Source of the DNA: an uncultured Myxococcales bacterium
GTDB taxonomy: Bacteria; Myxococcota_A; Polyangia; Nannocystales; Nannocystaceae
DNA: 64,000 nucleotides
Reading direction: 5' to 3'
Assembly (NCBI GenBank): GCA_902826865.1
Contig: CADEGN010000007.1
Location: 1-64,000 of the forward strand
The position numbers and the translations under genes are program-made. The notes beneath the pieces were generated by a model. It did not search any database. It saw nothing but the letters and a program-made list of their open reading frames with translations, and was not told the DNA's origin. Within the stretch, counting starts at the first letter, position 1; the number at the start of each line of letters is the position of its first letter. This document shows positions 1 through 8,887 of the stretch, piece after piece.

Positions 1-196
1 TGGGTCGCGGCGAAGGAGCAGCGGCGTCGCACTCCAGGGCGGGATCGCTGCAGGGCTCGGCGTCTGCGAACACATCGGGGCCGGCGCGGTACTGCGACTG
101 GTCGGAGTCGTCGGTGTCGCAGCCGCTGCCGAGGAGGTTGAGGCTCGCGGTCAGGAGGGCAGAGAGGATGGCTAGGGGTCGACATTGGGACGTCAT
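1..196 (-). CDS. Lipoprotein N-terminus (partial, runs off the window)
   Basis: Reading the minus strand from an ATG at 196 gives an open frame to base 1. It starts MTSQCRPLAILSALL and has a hydrophobic stretch followed by a lipobox-like LGSGC at about residue 26. An Asp/Ser-rich segment and a short Cys-containing stretch (EPCSDPALEC) follow. This is the usual start of a secreted, lipid-anchored protein of this organism. The rest lies outside the window, so no function can be assigned. It lies downstream of the DUF1592-DUF1552 pair on the same strand, 65 bases after the DUF1552 stop, and could be the third gene of that operon. Confidence 0.6.
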   Translation of the reverse strand, partial: MTSQCRPLAILSALLTASLNLLGSGCDTDDSDQSQYRAGPDVFADAEPCSDPALECDAAAPSPRP

Positions 197-261
197 GCCG
201 GTCCCTTGTCGACCGCTCTCTCATTGCGTTGCACGCGGCCGACGCGTTCCACCACTGGCTG

Positions 262-1818
262 CTAGGGTCGAAGAAACGGCAAGAACTCGCTCGCGCTGGC
301 CAGGACGTGAGACGGCCAGGCGGCGGAGTCCACGACGTTGGTCACGCCATAGCCGGGGATGCCGTTGCGCTCGTAGTCGTTAGGCTCGAGCCCCATGGCT
401 TGCATGACTGTGGCGAGCAGCTGGTTGTACGCAAGCCCGGGGCGCCGGTAGCCGCCTTGATCCTGAAAATACAGCGCTGAGCCGTTGTGATTGCGATAGT
501 CGACGAAATTCCCGGTGCGAAGCCCACCGGACGCGGAGCCCGCGCTGATCACGGGGATCGAGTCGTGCACGTGCGTCATGCAGCCAAACTGCGGAACCAT
601 CATGAGCAGAGAATTGTCGAGATAAGTAAACCCATCCATCTCCTCGACATCGAGCTTGGTAGCCAAATCGAGCAACACGTGTTCGAACATGTTTCGATGC
701 GAGGAGTACATGCGTGTCTGTGCGACCGCATCGGCCTGACACAGATGTTCGACTTCGTTGTGCCAGTCAGCATAGTCGCCGAACGCGTCGTGGAACATGT
801 GCGAAACGGACACGGTCGCGATCCGCGTGGTCCCGCACATGATCGCGGCGACGATGACATCATTGTACAACGCGTGCGCTCGGATCGCGGCGGCAACGTC
901 ACCGCTGACGCGGGAGATGCCTTCATGGTACTGGCCGACGTCTTCGGAGGGCGGTTCGATATCGCCGCACGATGCCAAGGTGGTGACCTTGTGCTCGAGC
1001 TCGAACAACCGCTCGAGGTGCTGATCGAGTCGGATCCGATCCTGCTGCGAAATCCTGGCGGCGTCTCCGCTGGTGCCATCGCGCAAGGCCCGGTAGTTTT
1101 CGTGAACGCGATCGACGACGAACTTGCGCCGTTCTCTCATCGCGAGAAACGCGGGATCGTCGCCAGGCACGAAGATCTGGCTGAATGCTGCAAGTGAGCT
1201 CGGGGCAGGCGGTAGCCGCACGATCTCGCCCGCTTTGTTGGCGGGATCGGCGAAGCCGAAGGACACCGAGCTGTTCAGATGCAGCGAGCGGACGAGAATG
1301 CCGTCGAGCGTGGCGTAGAATTTCGGCGACCACGCCAACACCTGATCAATGGTCGGGATCTGCTCGCCGACCTCCGAACCTTCGAACACAAAGTCTCTGG
1401 CATCGTAGTTGCCGAAAAACGCCCCCGAGTGATGGTTGAGCCAGTAAGCGATGTCGAGCCCAGCCATCACGTTGAGCTTCGCCACCATCGCTGGCGTCAG
1501 CACAGCGCTCGGCGCGGTCAGCATCCTCGACAAGACCGCATTGGCGCCGTCGGTGGTGGCCACAAGATCACCGCGCCCCACGGCGTGTCCGGGAAACAGC
1601 TCGAGCGATTCGGTCAGCGTGGTGGTCGCTGGGAACGCGTTTTCAGCCCACGTGCCGCCGTGATGGGTTGCGATACCCACCAGTCGCGGCGGTGGTCGCG
1701 ATCCCGCGCGCGCGGAAGACTCGCGCACAAGCGAGTTCAAAAGCGGCACCCCGAGCGTAAACCCAGCCGCACCGACCAGGAAATGGCGGCGCCCGATCTT
1801 CCGCAATCTGAGGCTCAC
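262..1818 (-). CDS. DUF1552 family protein, Tat-exported
   Basis: About 518 residues. The N-terminus carries a twin-arginine export signal (KIGRRHFLVGAAGF), so the protein is probably exported folded to the periplasm or cell surface. The body matches the DUF1552 family, which is common in planctomycetes and myxobacteria and has no established biochemical role; family hallmarks here are the GIATHHGGTW segment near the N-terminus and the C-terminal LLATVMQAMGLEP. I chose the GTG at 1818 because it overlaps the upstream stop codon as GTGA and has a GGGAGG Shine-Dalgarno four bases before it; an in-frame ATG at 1830 is the alternative. The upstream gene is its usual partner (DUF1592), so the two are almost certainly translationally coupled. 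A paralogue begins beyond the right edge of the window (63731-64000). Confidence 0.9.
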   Translation of the reverse strand: MSLRLRKIGRRHFLVGAAGFTLGVPLLNSLVRESSARAGSRPPPRLVGIATHHGGTWAENAFPATTTLTESLELFPGHAVGRGDLVATTDGANAVLSRMLTAPSAVLTPAMVAKLNVMAGLDIAYWLNHHSGAFFGNYDARDFVFEGSEVGEQIPTIDQVLAWSPKFYATLDGILVRSLHLNSSVSFGFADPANKAGEIVRLPPAPSSLAAFSQIFVPGDDPAFLAMRERRKFVVDRVHENYRALRDGTSGDAARISQQDRIRLDQHLERLFELEHKVTTLASCGDIEPPSEDVGQYHEGISRVSGDVAAAIRAHALYNDVIVAAIMCGTTRIATVSVSHMFHDAFGDYADWHNEVEHLCQADAVAQTRMYSSHRNMFEHVLLDLATKLDVEEMDGFTYLDNSLLMMVPQFGCMTHVHDSIPVISAGSASGGLRTGNFVDYRNHNGSALYFQDQGGYRRPGLAYNQLLATVMQAMGLEPNDYERNGIPGYGVTNVVDSAAWPSHVLASASEFLPFLRP

Positions 1819-3602
1819 GGTGCCTCCCATCCGCGCACCCGGAAGGTCGGGTGCAGTGCGAGTTCGACGAAAAACGACATCATGTCATCGGCCGCGAGCG
1901 CGGCGGTGAGATCCTCCACGGTCTCGACGTCAGTCGTGTCCGGCACGATTTCACGGCCGTGCGCATAGCGAAAATACTGCTTCGCGAGGCAAGCGGAGAG
2001 CTCGTTGCTGTCGAGCATCAATGCTGCGAGATCGTGCGGTCCGCTGATCGGTCCGCTGACTGGACCGACTTGCGTCGACGCGGTTGTGTCGATCGGCAGT
2101 GCCGCGACCCGCGCGCCGTGGTCGTCGAACAGCAGCTCTTCGCTGCGTTCGCGACCGAGCGAGTCAAAGCCCTCGAGCGCGAAGCCCAACGGGTTGATGA
2201 GCGCGTGGCACCCCGCACAAGTGTCGGGTGCCGTGACGGTTTCGGTCCACTCGCGGGCACCGGCCGTCGGCGCTGGCACACCGGCACTGCCTTCGGCCTC
2301 GGGTGGCGGCGGCGGCAGCTGTGAGCACAGCAACTTTCGGCGGACGAGCGCGCCGCGCAAAATGGGCCGCGTGCGCATGGACGACGCGGCAAGGAACACC
2401 GGACGCGTGAGCAGGCCCGCACGCGCGGACGAAGCGATCGGCGGCGCGCCCACTCCATCCCACGGCGGCACGCCGTAGATGGCAGCCAGCTCGGGCGATC
2501 GAGCGAACGCATACTCCGACGCAAACCACCCGCGCAGATCATCGCCGGCCGTCCACACGTGGTAGATCGCCGAATCCACGACATCGCGCGCCATGTCGTC
2601 GCCCAGCGTCGCTGATGGCGGCTGGTCGCCAGCGAGTGCGGCGAAGGCCGGGTCTGCAAGCGCGCCCACGAGATTTGGCCGCTCGTCGAGGTCGAGCCAG
2701 CGCGTGAAGAACGTCGTCAATGCCTGTTGGGCTCGGCGGTCTCGAAACAGGCGGTCGACCTGCTCGCTGAGACCTGCCTCGGTGGACAGCGTGCCCGCTT
2801 CGGCCGCAGCCATCAGCTCGGGATCGGGCATGCTCTGCCACAGCAGATACGAAACCCTCGCGGCCAGCTCGAACTCGCCGAGCGCCATCGTGGCTTCGCC
2901 ATCGAACTGTTCGGTACCGAGCTCAACACGGTAGAGAAACCGCGGCGACGATAGGATCACGGCCACGAGGTCCGCGATCGACTCGGCAGCGATCGTGTCG
3001 CCCCCGGCATACGCCGCGTGACGGTAGAACTCGTACTCGCTCGGGCCAAGCGGTGCGCGGTGAACCAACCGACCAAACCGCGTGACAAACTCATCCAAGC
3101 AGGTGGCATCGTTGCCGCCATCGTCATCGGTCGCGCAGGCGCCGACGAAGCCCTCCAGACGCGCGCTCGACGCGGTCATCTCAGCGCCCAGTCGCACGCC
3201 AACCTCGAAGTATGCGTCGACATGAGTCTGCGACATGCCTTGATCGAAGCTCGCATACGAGCGGGGGTCGTCGTGGGGCAACAACGTGAGCACCGGCTCC
3301 ATCGCCGCGAGCACCTCCGCGCCGGTCACTTCGTCCGACGCGTAGGTGACAAGGTCAGCCAACGTGTTGCGATACGCGGTCCGCGACAGCCGCTCCCACG
3401 CCGTGGGAACGACGGGTTGCTCGGGGATGCCACCGTCGTCGGTCCCGCCCGAGTCGGCCTCGTCGCTCGCGCCGGGCACTCCGGTTTCGCCGGACGATTC
3501 ACCCTGATTCGGCGCAGTTTCGGACAGCCCGTGGTAGCAGCCTGACCAAAGCGTGCTCCCGGCCACGGCGACGGCAATGGCCCGGAGGGTGCTCCCCTGC
3601 AT
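1815..3602 (-). CDS. DUF1592/DUF1588/DUF1585 lipoprotein with a c-type haem motif
   Basis: About 595 residues from the ATG at 3602. The frame is open to 3662, but 3602 places a signal peptide directly at the N-terminus, ending in a lipobox-like LWSGC. The order of domains is that of planctomycete/myxobacterial DUF1587-1595-1592-1588-1585 proteins: an early LSRTAYRNTLADL block, then HRAPLGPSEYEFY, then a central helical region. A CAGCH motif about residue 463 is a CxxCH haem-c attachment site, followed by INPLGFALEGFD. This suggests a membrane-anchored periplasmic redox protein; substrates are not known for the family. The stop overlaps the start of the DUF1552 gene by four bases, giving a two-gene operon. 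Confidence 0.88.
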   Translation of the reverse strand: MQGSTLRAIAVAVAGSTLWSGCYHGLSETAPNQGESSGETGVPGASDEADSGGTDDGGIPEQPVVPTAWERLSRTAYRNTLADLVTYASDEVTGAEVLAAMEPVLTLLPHDDPRSYASFDQGMSQTHVDAYFEVGVRLGAEMTASSARLEGFVGACATDDDGGNDATCLDEFVTRFGRLVHRAPLGPSEYEFYRHAAYAGGDTIAAESIADLVAVILSSPRFLYRVELGTEQFDGEATMALGEFELAARVSYLLWQSMPDPELMAAAEAGTLSTEAGLSEQVDRLFRDRRAQQALTTFFTRWLDLDERPNLVGALADPAFAALAGDQPPSATLGDDMARDVVDSAIYHVWTAGDDLRGWFASEYAFARSPELAAIYGVPPWDGVGAPPIASSARAGLLTRPVFLAASSMRTRPILRGALVRRKLLCSQLPPPPPEAEGSAGVPAPTAGAREWTETVTAPDTCAGCHALINPLGFALEGFDSLGRERSEELLFDDHGARVAALPIDTTASTQVGPVSGPISGPHDLAALMLDSNELSACLAKQYFRYAHGREIVPDTTDVETVEDLTAALAADDMMSFFVELALHPTFRVRGWEAP

Positions 3603-3621
3603 GCTGTTGTGGACCGGATAG

Positions 3622-3825
3622 CGGTCGCAGCGGTTCACGGGCCGCCACCTCCATCTCGACACTCATGTCGTCGCGGACGCCTCGCCGGTGTACGTCGACG
3701 AAACCGACTATCAGCTGCTCGACCCGTGGACGACCGCCGGCCCCGACGGCGACTCGCGAGGCCCCAACGACGTCCCCCTCGTGCTCGACCTCGGCCGCTA
3801 CGGTCCTACCGCGCTCTGCCCCTGA
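3622..3825 (+). pseudogene. C-terminal remnant of an unrecognised protein
   Basis: A 67-codon open stretch without a sensible start reads HLHLDTHVVADASPVYVDET and then QLLDPWTTAGPDGDS, ending RYGPTALCP before a TGA. Its composition is like a real folded protein and unlike the Arg/Pro-rich shadow frames around it. It begins immediately beside the 5' end of the DUF1592 gene, back to back, and has no start codon or 5' part. I read it as the tail of a gene whose front was deleted. The family is not recognised. Confidence 0.35.
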
Positions 3826-4062
3826 GTGGGCTCCGCATGCGCGCGACGTCAGCGATTTTCGCGTCGGCCGATTCCTCGACCGGCAGGGCGCGGGCGTTGC
3901 CGTGGGCTGGGGCTTCCAAACCCGCGGTCGTGCCGCCTTGGCGGGCGCGATCGGAGCACTCCGAGCCATCGCCGGCGGTCCTTGACGCGCCGTGTGAGCA
4001 CAGTCGCACACAGAAGCATCGCCGGCAGCGAACCGCAGAAGCGCTCGCGACTTTATCCACTG

Positions 4063-4659
4063 GTGACCACCGATATCCGTTTCCTCGCCCTCCCCCTCCT
4101 CGGCCTGGCACCCGCGTGTGTTGTGGCCCCCGATGTGAAGTGCGGCGATGGGACCGTGGAGCGCGACGGCGAATGCGTGGCGACGGGGGCGGAGTCCGGG
4201 TCGACGTCGGAGGCCCCGAGCACGGGCCAAGTATCCACCGTCGCGGCCAGCGCGGTTGACGACGACGGCTCCGATGGCGGCATGACCAGGGCTGACGACG
4301 TCTCCGATGGCGGCGAAGCCACCGACGCTGGCTCCCAGGGCGAGGATGGAACCGGCGCCGGCGGCGATGGAGAGGGTGACGGCACGGGCCCAGCGGCCGG
4401 GCCCTACGGACCCTGTCCGAGCGGAAGCGATCTGGAGTGCGAGGAGGACGAGAGCTGCCACTCGGGGCTCGACGCGTGCGCCGCGTTATGTTTCGGAGAC
4501 GAGGACTGCCCGCTGCCCTCGACGGCGGGCGCCTTTCCGATCTGCGTGTCCTTCTCTTCCGAGGGGACGTGCGTAATCTCGTGCGCCGGAGGCGGGACCT
4601 GCCCGCCGCAGATGAGCTGCGTGGAAGATGGCGCACTGGCGTACTGCGTCTGGATGTAG
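4063..4659 (+). CDS. Cys-rich lipoprotein
   Basis: About 198 residues, starting at a GTG at 4063 chosen because it gives a compact signal peptide (VTTDIRFLALPLLGLAPAC) with a lipobox ending at Cys. A conserved-looking CGDGTVERDGECV segment follows, then a long Ser/Thr/Asp/Gly-rich linker. The C-terminal domain has about ten cysteines (EDESCHSGLDACAALCFGD and later CVISCAGGGTCPPQMSC) and ends CVWM. The pattern is that of the Cys-rich surface lipoproteins common in Nannocystineae. The function is unknown. The frame is open upstream to 3826, but that part is low-complexity Arg-rich sequence and is unlikely to be translated. Confidence 0.65.
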   Translation: MTTDIRFLALPLLGLAPACVVAPDVKCGDGTVERDGECVATGAESGSTSEAPSTGQVSTVAASAVDDDGSDGGMTRADDVSDGGEATDAGSQGEDGTGAGGDGEGDGTGPAAGPYGPCPSGSDLECEEDESCHSGLDACAALCFGDEDCPLPSTAGAFPICVSFSSEGTCVISCAGGGTCPPQMSCVEDGALAYCVWM

Positions 4660-4747
4660 TGCCCTCGCCGAGATCCACGCTAGCTCTGGCGCTTGCGCGC
4701 TCAGTCCCGCTGCGCTCCGCACCGGCGCGGCCCATCACCCACGCGTC

Positions 4748-5725
4748 TCATCTGTGTTCACGTGCATCGAGACCGGCCACGGGGGAGAGCGCTCCACAGT
4801 CGGCGCAGCGAAACCATCCCAAGAAATTCCGCAATAGCTGTGCCGGCACGTCGCTTGTGGCGTCTGCCGCCAGTCGCAGGAGGCGATCGACCCGCGGGTC
4901 GCCGCTCTCGCCTCCAGAAGCCGGCGTAACGAACCCGTCCTGCCGCGACGGCCTGCCGTCTTTGAAATCGAGCATGCACCCGTCCTCTCGAGAGCTTCGA
5001 TACCACGCCATCTTCTCAGCAAAGATGAGGAACTCTGCCGATGAGCCGCAATTCGAACAAGCGAATCCACCCTCGCGACCGCCTTCGAGCAACGCGGCCA
5101 GGCGCACCAGTCCCTCGCACGCTGCGATACCGCTCAGCAGATGCTGGGCGACGCTCTCGTCGTAGGACCGCTCGACGAACAACAACACGCACAGGTCACG
5201 GATCTTTGGGATCAATGCAAAGAACTCGTCGCGAATGTGGTGAAGTTTGCCGAGCTCCGCCGCGTCAGGCGCCGCAACAGCCAGCCATTCACGGGCCTGC
5301 GCCACCCGAGGGTCACCATGCAACGCCGCAAGATCTCGCCTGCTCCGATCGCTCACCAGGCTCAACAGCTCGCGCGCTGGGTTGCGTGTGGCTTCCCAGG
5401 CCTTCAGGTCGAGGGGCAGCCCTGGTAACGCTCCATCTTGCGCGTCGCTAGAGCCGAGTGCACTGAGCACGAGTTTTCCCAGAAAAAGCGCGATTTCCAG
5501 GCGTTGATCCGAGGCAGCATGCTCGTTGGCCAGCGCGAGGAGGTGGGGCGCTGCGGCGTAGGTAGCGGCGTAGCAAGTGCCCTGATGCACCAAGGCCCCG
5601 TAGAACAGATCGTCGGCATCTTCCGCAAGCCACTCTATCGAAAGGCGCCGAATCTGTGCGGAAACATCCATCACACCATATGCACTGTCGAGCTTGTCCC
5701 ACAGCGGGTCGTCGAGTTCCAGCAT
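4748..5725 (-). CDS. Hypothetical protein with two CxxC zinc-ribbon-like sites
   Basis: 325 residues. The first 220 are helical and repeat-like (GTCYAATYAAAPHLLALANE and similar). The C-terminal third contains two CxxC pairs, FACSNCGSS and FRCADCGALSP, which could form one split zinc ribbon. No signal peptide or membrane segment is visible, so it is probably cytoplasmic. The general form resembles uncharacterised HEAT-like proteins found near toxin-immunity genes in myxobacteria and actinobacteria, but I cannot assign it to a named family. The ATG at 5725 is the first in frame and gives a natural N-terminus (MLELDDPLWDKLDSAYG). It is monocistronic, convergent with the Cys-rich lipoprotein gene at 4063. 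Confidence 0.7.
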   Translation of the reverse strand: MLELDDPLWDKLDSAYGVMDVSAQIRRLSIEWLAEDADDLFYGALVHQGTCYAATYAAAPHLLALANEHAASDQRLEIALFLGKLVLSALGSSDAQDGALPGLPLDLKAWEATRNPARELLSLVSDRSRRDLAALHGDPRVAQAREWLAVAAPDAAELGKLHHIRDEFFALIPKIRDLCVLLFVERSYDESVAQHLLSGIAACEGLVRLAALLEGGREGGFACSNCGSSAEFLIFAEKMAWYRSSREDGCMLDFKDGRPSRQDGFVTPASGGESGDPRVDRLLRLAADATSDVPAQLLRNFLGWFRCADCGALSPVAGLDAREHR

Positions 5726-5982
5726 GCGATTACCGGGTCATATCGCATCTTCTCGTGCGCCGCCATCGTGCTGTTGCGCTCTGATTCGTTGGCGGGTCAG
5801 CGAGCGCTCCTGTCCGACCGCAGCGGGCTGGGCGTACACGATTTCATGTCGCGCGCCCCACCGATCCCACGGGCGAGGGGAATGGGCCGGCGGACACGGT
5901 GCACTTGCTACTTTTAAGTCGCGATGCGAGATCTCGCCACCGGCGCGCGTCGCATGACCCACGCAAGGTCCGGGAGCGCGGG

Positions 5983-6342
5983 ATGAGGCGTAGCGAGCAC
6001 AACATCAGGCGACCATGGGTCTCACTGTGCGTCATCTTTACGTTCGGGGCGTTCCCCGCCTCCGTGATCGGTTCGGAGTTCTATGCGCGACCAATCTTCG
6101 AGTGCGAGTCCAATGCCGACGGGACAACGCCGGCGTGTGCGGCGTCTGCCGGAGGAGCCGGCGCGTGGCGCGGTGCCAATGCCGCGGGTTTTGGCGCCGA
6201 TCCAGGTCAGATCGGCGAAGGAGACACGCTGTACGGGTGCCGGATGCACGACGGTGGGTATGGTGATAACGCGATCCGCCCCGACCGCGACGAGATCCAA
6301 GCCGGCGCCCGTCATGTCGGAGTCCGTGTAGGCGCGGGCTAG
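5983..6342 (+). pseudogene. N-terminal fragment of a secreted beta-helix-like protein
   Basis: The 119-codon frame starts with an ATG at 5983 and a clear signal peptide (WVSLCVIFTFGAFPASVIGS). The mature part reads EFYARPIFECESNADGTTPA, then a Gly/Ala stretch and IGEGDTLYGCRMHDGG. This looks like the first turns of a right-handed parallel beta-helix protein, which normally runs to several hundred residues. Here the frame ends at a TAG inside the 3' end of the oppositely oriented DUF2330 gene, with a four-base overlap. The gene is therefore truncated at its 3' end. A C-terminal beta-helix fragment occurs at 62771-63060 on the other strand. Confidence 0.5.
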
Positions 6343-7394
6343 CGTCGATTCCAACGGCGTCGCCACATCGCGACGCCCCCGATCAGCGGCAGGGCCACGA
6401 GCAACACGAGGTCGATCGGAATCTGCAGCGGCACGGTCTCGATCACCGCCGGCGGGCGTTGCTCGGCCTGGTCGGCGGCCCGGTCGAACCACACCTCGTC
6501 GGTGCCCTGCCGCGGAAACGTCTCGTCGTGGAACACGGTCAGCCGCGTCTTCGATCCGACGATCGCCTCGAGCGCGGTCGGCACGCGCCCAACCGCAGCG
6601 GACCAGATCACCTGGGCCGACCACGGCGATCGGCCGAGCAGCCCGTCGACGCGCTCGTCGCCGAAGAAGAACACCCGCAAGAGCCGCGACCCCGGGCCGG
6701 TCCCGGCGAGCTTGCCCCGCGGCTCCGCTTGCTGGCTCGCGGGCTCGCGGTACGGATAAAACGGCCGCGTGGTCGCGAAGCTCATCTGGACCGCCGCGCT
6801 GCTCGCCCGCTTCGGCCCGCTCGACGACTTGGTGGTGGCGGCGACCTCGAACGCGGTGATCGTCCACTTGTCGCGCACGTAGGGCTCGAGCCACGCCTCG
6901 AGCTCGGCCGTCGCCTCGAAGCCGTGTTCGCCGAGCCAACCGGCGAGGGCCTTGGCGTCGTCGGCCTGGAGGATCGAAGCCTGATAGCCGGCGACGTGCT
7001 CGATGCCGACCACGCGGACCACCGGCGTGACCGCGGTATCGCCGGCGTCTCGACTGACCATCAACAAACAGGTCGGAACGAACGACACGCCACCGGTCTG
7101 TGTCGTGACGTCTGGCGCAAGCGCATCCGCGAGCTGACCGAACACGGCAGAGTTGACCTCGGCGAGCTTGGGAATCGACGGCGTCGGCACGAGGAACCCG
7201 AACGCATCGGCCGACGACGAGAACGCCGCGCGACGAATGAAGTGCTCGGTCTTGGTCGCCGCGTCCCAGACGATAATCGCCTCTTCCTCGGCGATGCGGA
7301 CCTCTTCACCGCGCGGCGGCGCCGCGGCACACGCCTGCACGGCCTCCGGTTGAATGAGGCAACACCCCGCGATGACCAGCGACAAGGTGCGCAT
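6339..7394 (-). CDS. DUF2330 family membrane-anchored surface protein
   Basis: 351 residues from the ATG at 7394, chosen because it begins a signal peptide (MRTLSLVIAGCCLIQPEAVQ) just before CAAAPPRGEEVRIAEEEAII, the conserved opening of DUF2330 proteins. The middle has the typical FGFLVPTPS segment. The C-terminus has one hydrophobic helix (IDLVLLVALPLIGGVAMW) followed by an Arg-rich tail (RRRWNRR). The protein is therefore predicted to be exported and held in the inner membrane by its C-terminus. No enzymatic role is known for the family. It stands alone between two gene remnants. Confidence 0.85.
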   Translation of the reverse strand: MRTLSLVIAGCCLIQPEAVQACAAAPPRGEEVRIAEEEAIIVWDAATKTEHFIRRAAFSSSADAFGFLVPTPSIPKLAEVNSAVFGQLADALAPDVTTQTGGVSFVPTCLLMVSRDAGDTAVTPVVRVVGIEHVAGYQASILQADDAKALAGWLGEHGFEATAELEAWLEPYVRDKWTITAFEVAATTKSSSGPKRASSAAVQMSFATTRPFYPYREPASQQAEPRGKLAGTGPGSRLLRVFFFGDERVDGLLGRSPWSAQVIWSAAVGRVPTALEAIVGSKTRLTVFHDETFPRQGTDEVWFDRAADQAEQRPPAVIETVPLQIPIDLVLLVALPLIGGVAMWRRRWNRR

Positions 7395-7403
7395 GCGTCG
7401 ATC

Positions 7404-7549
7404 ATGGCAGACAATGCCGCTTCGGTGCTCGACATCGATGCGGTGGGCACGTACCACGCGTCGCGCTTGGCGTTCCTGCGGGCGATGCGGGATCACGGCG
7501 GTGCAATCGTGAGCATCTCGGCGACGCTGCACTATGGTGGCACGACCGA
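7404..7549 (+). pseudogene. Fragment of a short-chain dehydrogenase (2,4-dienoyl-CoA reductase-like)
   Basis: About 48 codons in frame from 7404 read VLDIDAVGTYHASRLAF and then HGGAIVSISATLHYGGT. This is the core alpha-helix/beta-strand segment of SDR enzymes around the catalytic serine (IVxISAT), closest in form to peroxisomal-type 2,4-dienoyl-CoA reductases. The Rossmann nucleotide-binding N-terminus and the YxxxK catalytic pair are both absent. The piece fills the 159-base gap between the start of the DUF2330 gene and the 3' end of the lipoprotein gene at 7554. It is a gene relic left by deletions on both sides. Confidence 0.55.
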
Positions 7550-7553
7550 TCCG

Positions 7554-8726
7554 TCATCGCCCTGGGCTGGGCGCCGACAGATCCGCGCCGCCCCACTCGA
7601 TCACCGTGAAGGCGCCCCGGTTTCGCTGCGGCAGCGCGGGCGCGCCGACGGGCACCGGCGACTCGACCCGCGCGAAGACCATGAACGATCGGATCACCGC
7701 GTCGGGCACCGGCTCGATGTTCAGTCGCGCGTAGCGGCCGTACACGTCCTGGTCGACGAACTCGATCAGGTTGTACGGATTGCCGACCATGCTCGGCAGC
7801 CAGTAGGTGATGAAGTCGGTGCACTCGGTCTGGGACAACGTGAAGCGAGCGCACGCGTCCTCGAGGAACGGCACGGTCTCGTCGCCTGCGACACAGTGCG
7901 CGCGCGTCGGATCGATCCGGAAGTCGCGCGCGGTACCCTCCCAGAACAGGTAGTTGCTGCGACGCCCCGTGGTCCGGTCGATGAGGGTCCCGTCGGGCGC
8001 GGCGATCACATCCCAGCCCTCGGGTCCCGGCGTGGGATAGGCGGCGGTCAGCTCGCCGTCGAGCTCGAGCCGCACCTGGACGCGCTGGGTCTTGGCCGGG
8101 TGCAGGTAGATCACCGGCTTGCGCACGGCGATCGGCCGCTCGGGCTTGCCGAAGTCCAGCATCGTGACACCGGTGCAGATGCCGACGACGCCGAGCTTCG
8201 CGCGGTCGGCACTGAACGCGAACACGGTCTGGGCGGGATCGGCCTCGCCGTCGACCACGAGTAGATCACGCTGCTGATCGAGATCGTAGCCCGCGCGGCC
8301 GAGCGACTCGAGCTCGGCGGCTCCGGCGACGCGCTGGCGCAGGGACGCGCGCACCCACCCGCCGTGACGGAACGGCCCACCCTCGAGGGTGATGACCTTG
8401 CCGCCGGCGGCGCTGTCGTGGGCCGAGAATCCGCCGGGTTTACGATCGCGGACCGAGCGAACGGCGACCGGGGCAGGATCGATGGTCAGCTCTTGGTGGT
8501 CGGTCGACAGGGAGAGTTGATACAGCGACGCGATCGATCCCGGTACCTGGGTCAGCGCGTCTTCCACGGAGGTGGTCGGCACGGTTGCGGTCGGCGTTGG
8601 CGTTGGCGTCGGCTGTGGCTGCGCGGCCGGCGGTGGCAGCGAGAACTCCGACGAGGTCGCCGTGCAGGCCGACAGGGTGACGAGCAGGGCCCGGGCCGCG
8701 ACCCACGAGATGGACTGGTGCGCCAT
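7554..8726 (-). CDS. Secreted lipoprotein with KPVIYLHP motif
   Basis: 390 residues. The N-terminal signal peptide ends at a lipobox (VTLSAC), followed by a Pro/Thr/Gln linker (AQPQPTPTPTPTA). The distinctive part is RKPVIYLHPAKTQRVQVRLE at about residue 200, matching the KPVIYLYP signature of a widespread family of uncharacterised secreted proteins. The remainder (GWDVIAAPDGTLIDRTTGRR, NYLFWEG) belongs to the same family. The function is unknown. It is transcribed divergently from the sigma factor at 8888, and the 161 bases between them should contain both promoters, although I see no clear -35/-10 pair. Confidence 0.8.
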   Translation of the reverse strand: MAHQSISWVAARALLVTLSACTATSSEFSLPPPAAQPQPTPTPTPTATVPTTSVEDALTQVPGSIASLYQLSLSTDHQELTIDPAPVAVRSVRDRKPGGFSAHDSAAGGKVITLEGGPFRHGGWVRASLRQRVAGAAELESLGRAGYDLDQQRDLLVVDGEADPAQTVFAFSADRAKLGVVGICTGVTMLDFGKPERPIAVRKPVIYLHPAKTQRVQVRLELDGELTAAYPTPGPEGWDVIAAPDGTLIDRTTGRRSNYLFWEGTARDFRIDPTRAHCVAGDETVPFLEDACARFTLSQTECTDFITYWLPSMVGNPYNLIEFVDQDVYGRYARLNIEPVPDAVIRSFMVFARVESPVPVGAPALPQRNRGAFTVIEWGGADLSAPSPGR

Positions 8727-8887
8727 GGCTGCGACGTTATCGCGACGGCGCTTCGCCGTGCGCCGTGCGCCGTCCGCTCCGCGACTCAGAACCGGCCGGT
8801 CGGCGCGGCCCGTCGCGATGCTGGGGCCAACGCGATGATCACCGCGGGCCTCGGGCGGCTCGCGGTTATGATATCCCCCACACCGCG

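Noticed and set aside
6459-8264. 601-codon plus-strand frame as one gene
   Set aside because: It is antisense to two real genes; only its short segment 7404-7549 is real sequence, namely the SDR relic.
8580-8620. GGCGTT/GGCGTC short tandem repeat as a phase-variable tract
   Set aside because: It encodes the Pro-Thr linker of the lipoprotein at 7554-8726, and its hexamer length cannot shift the frame.
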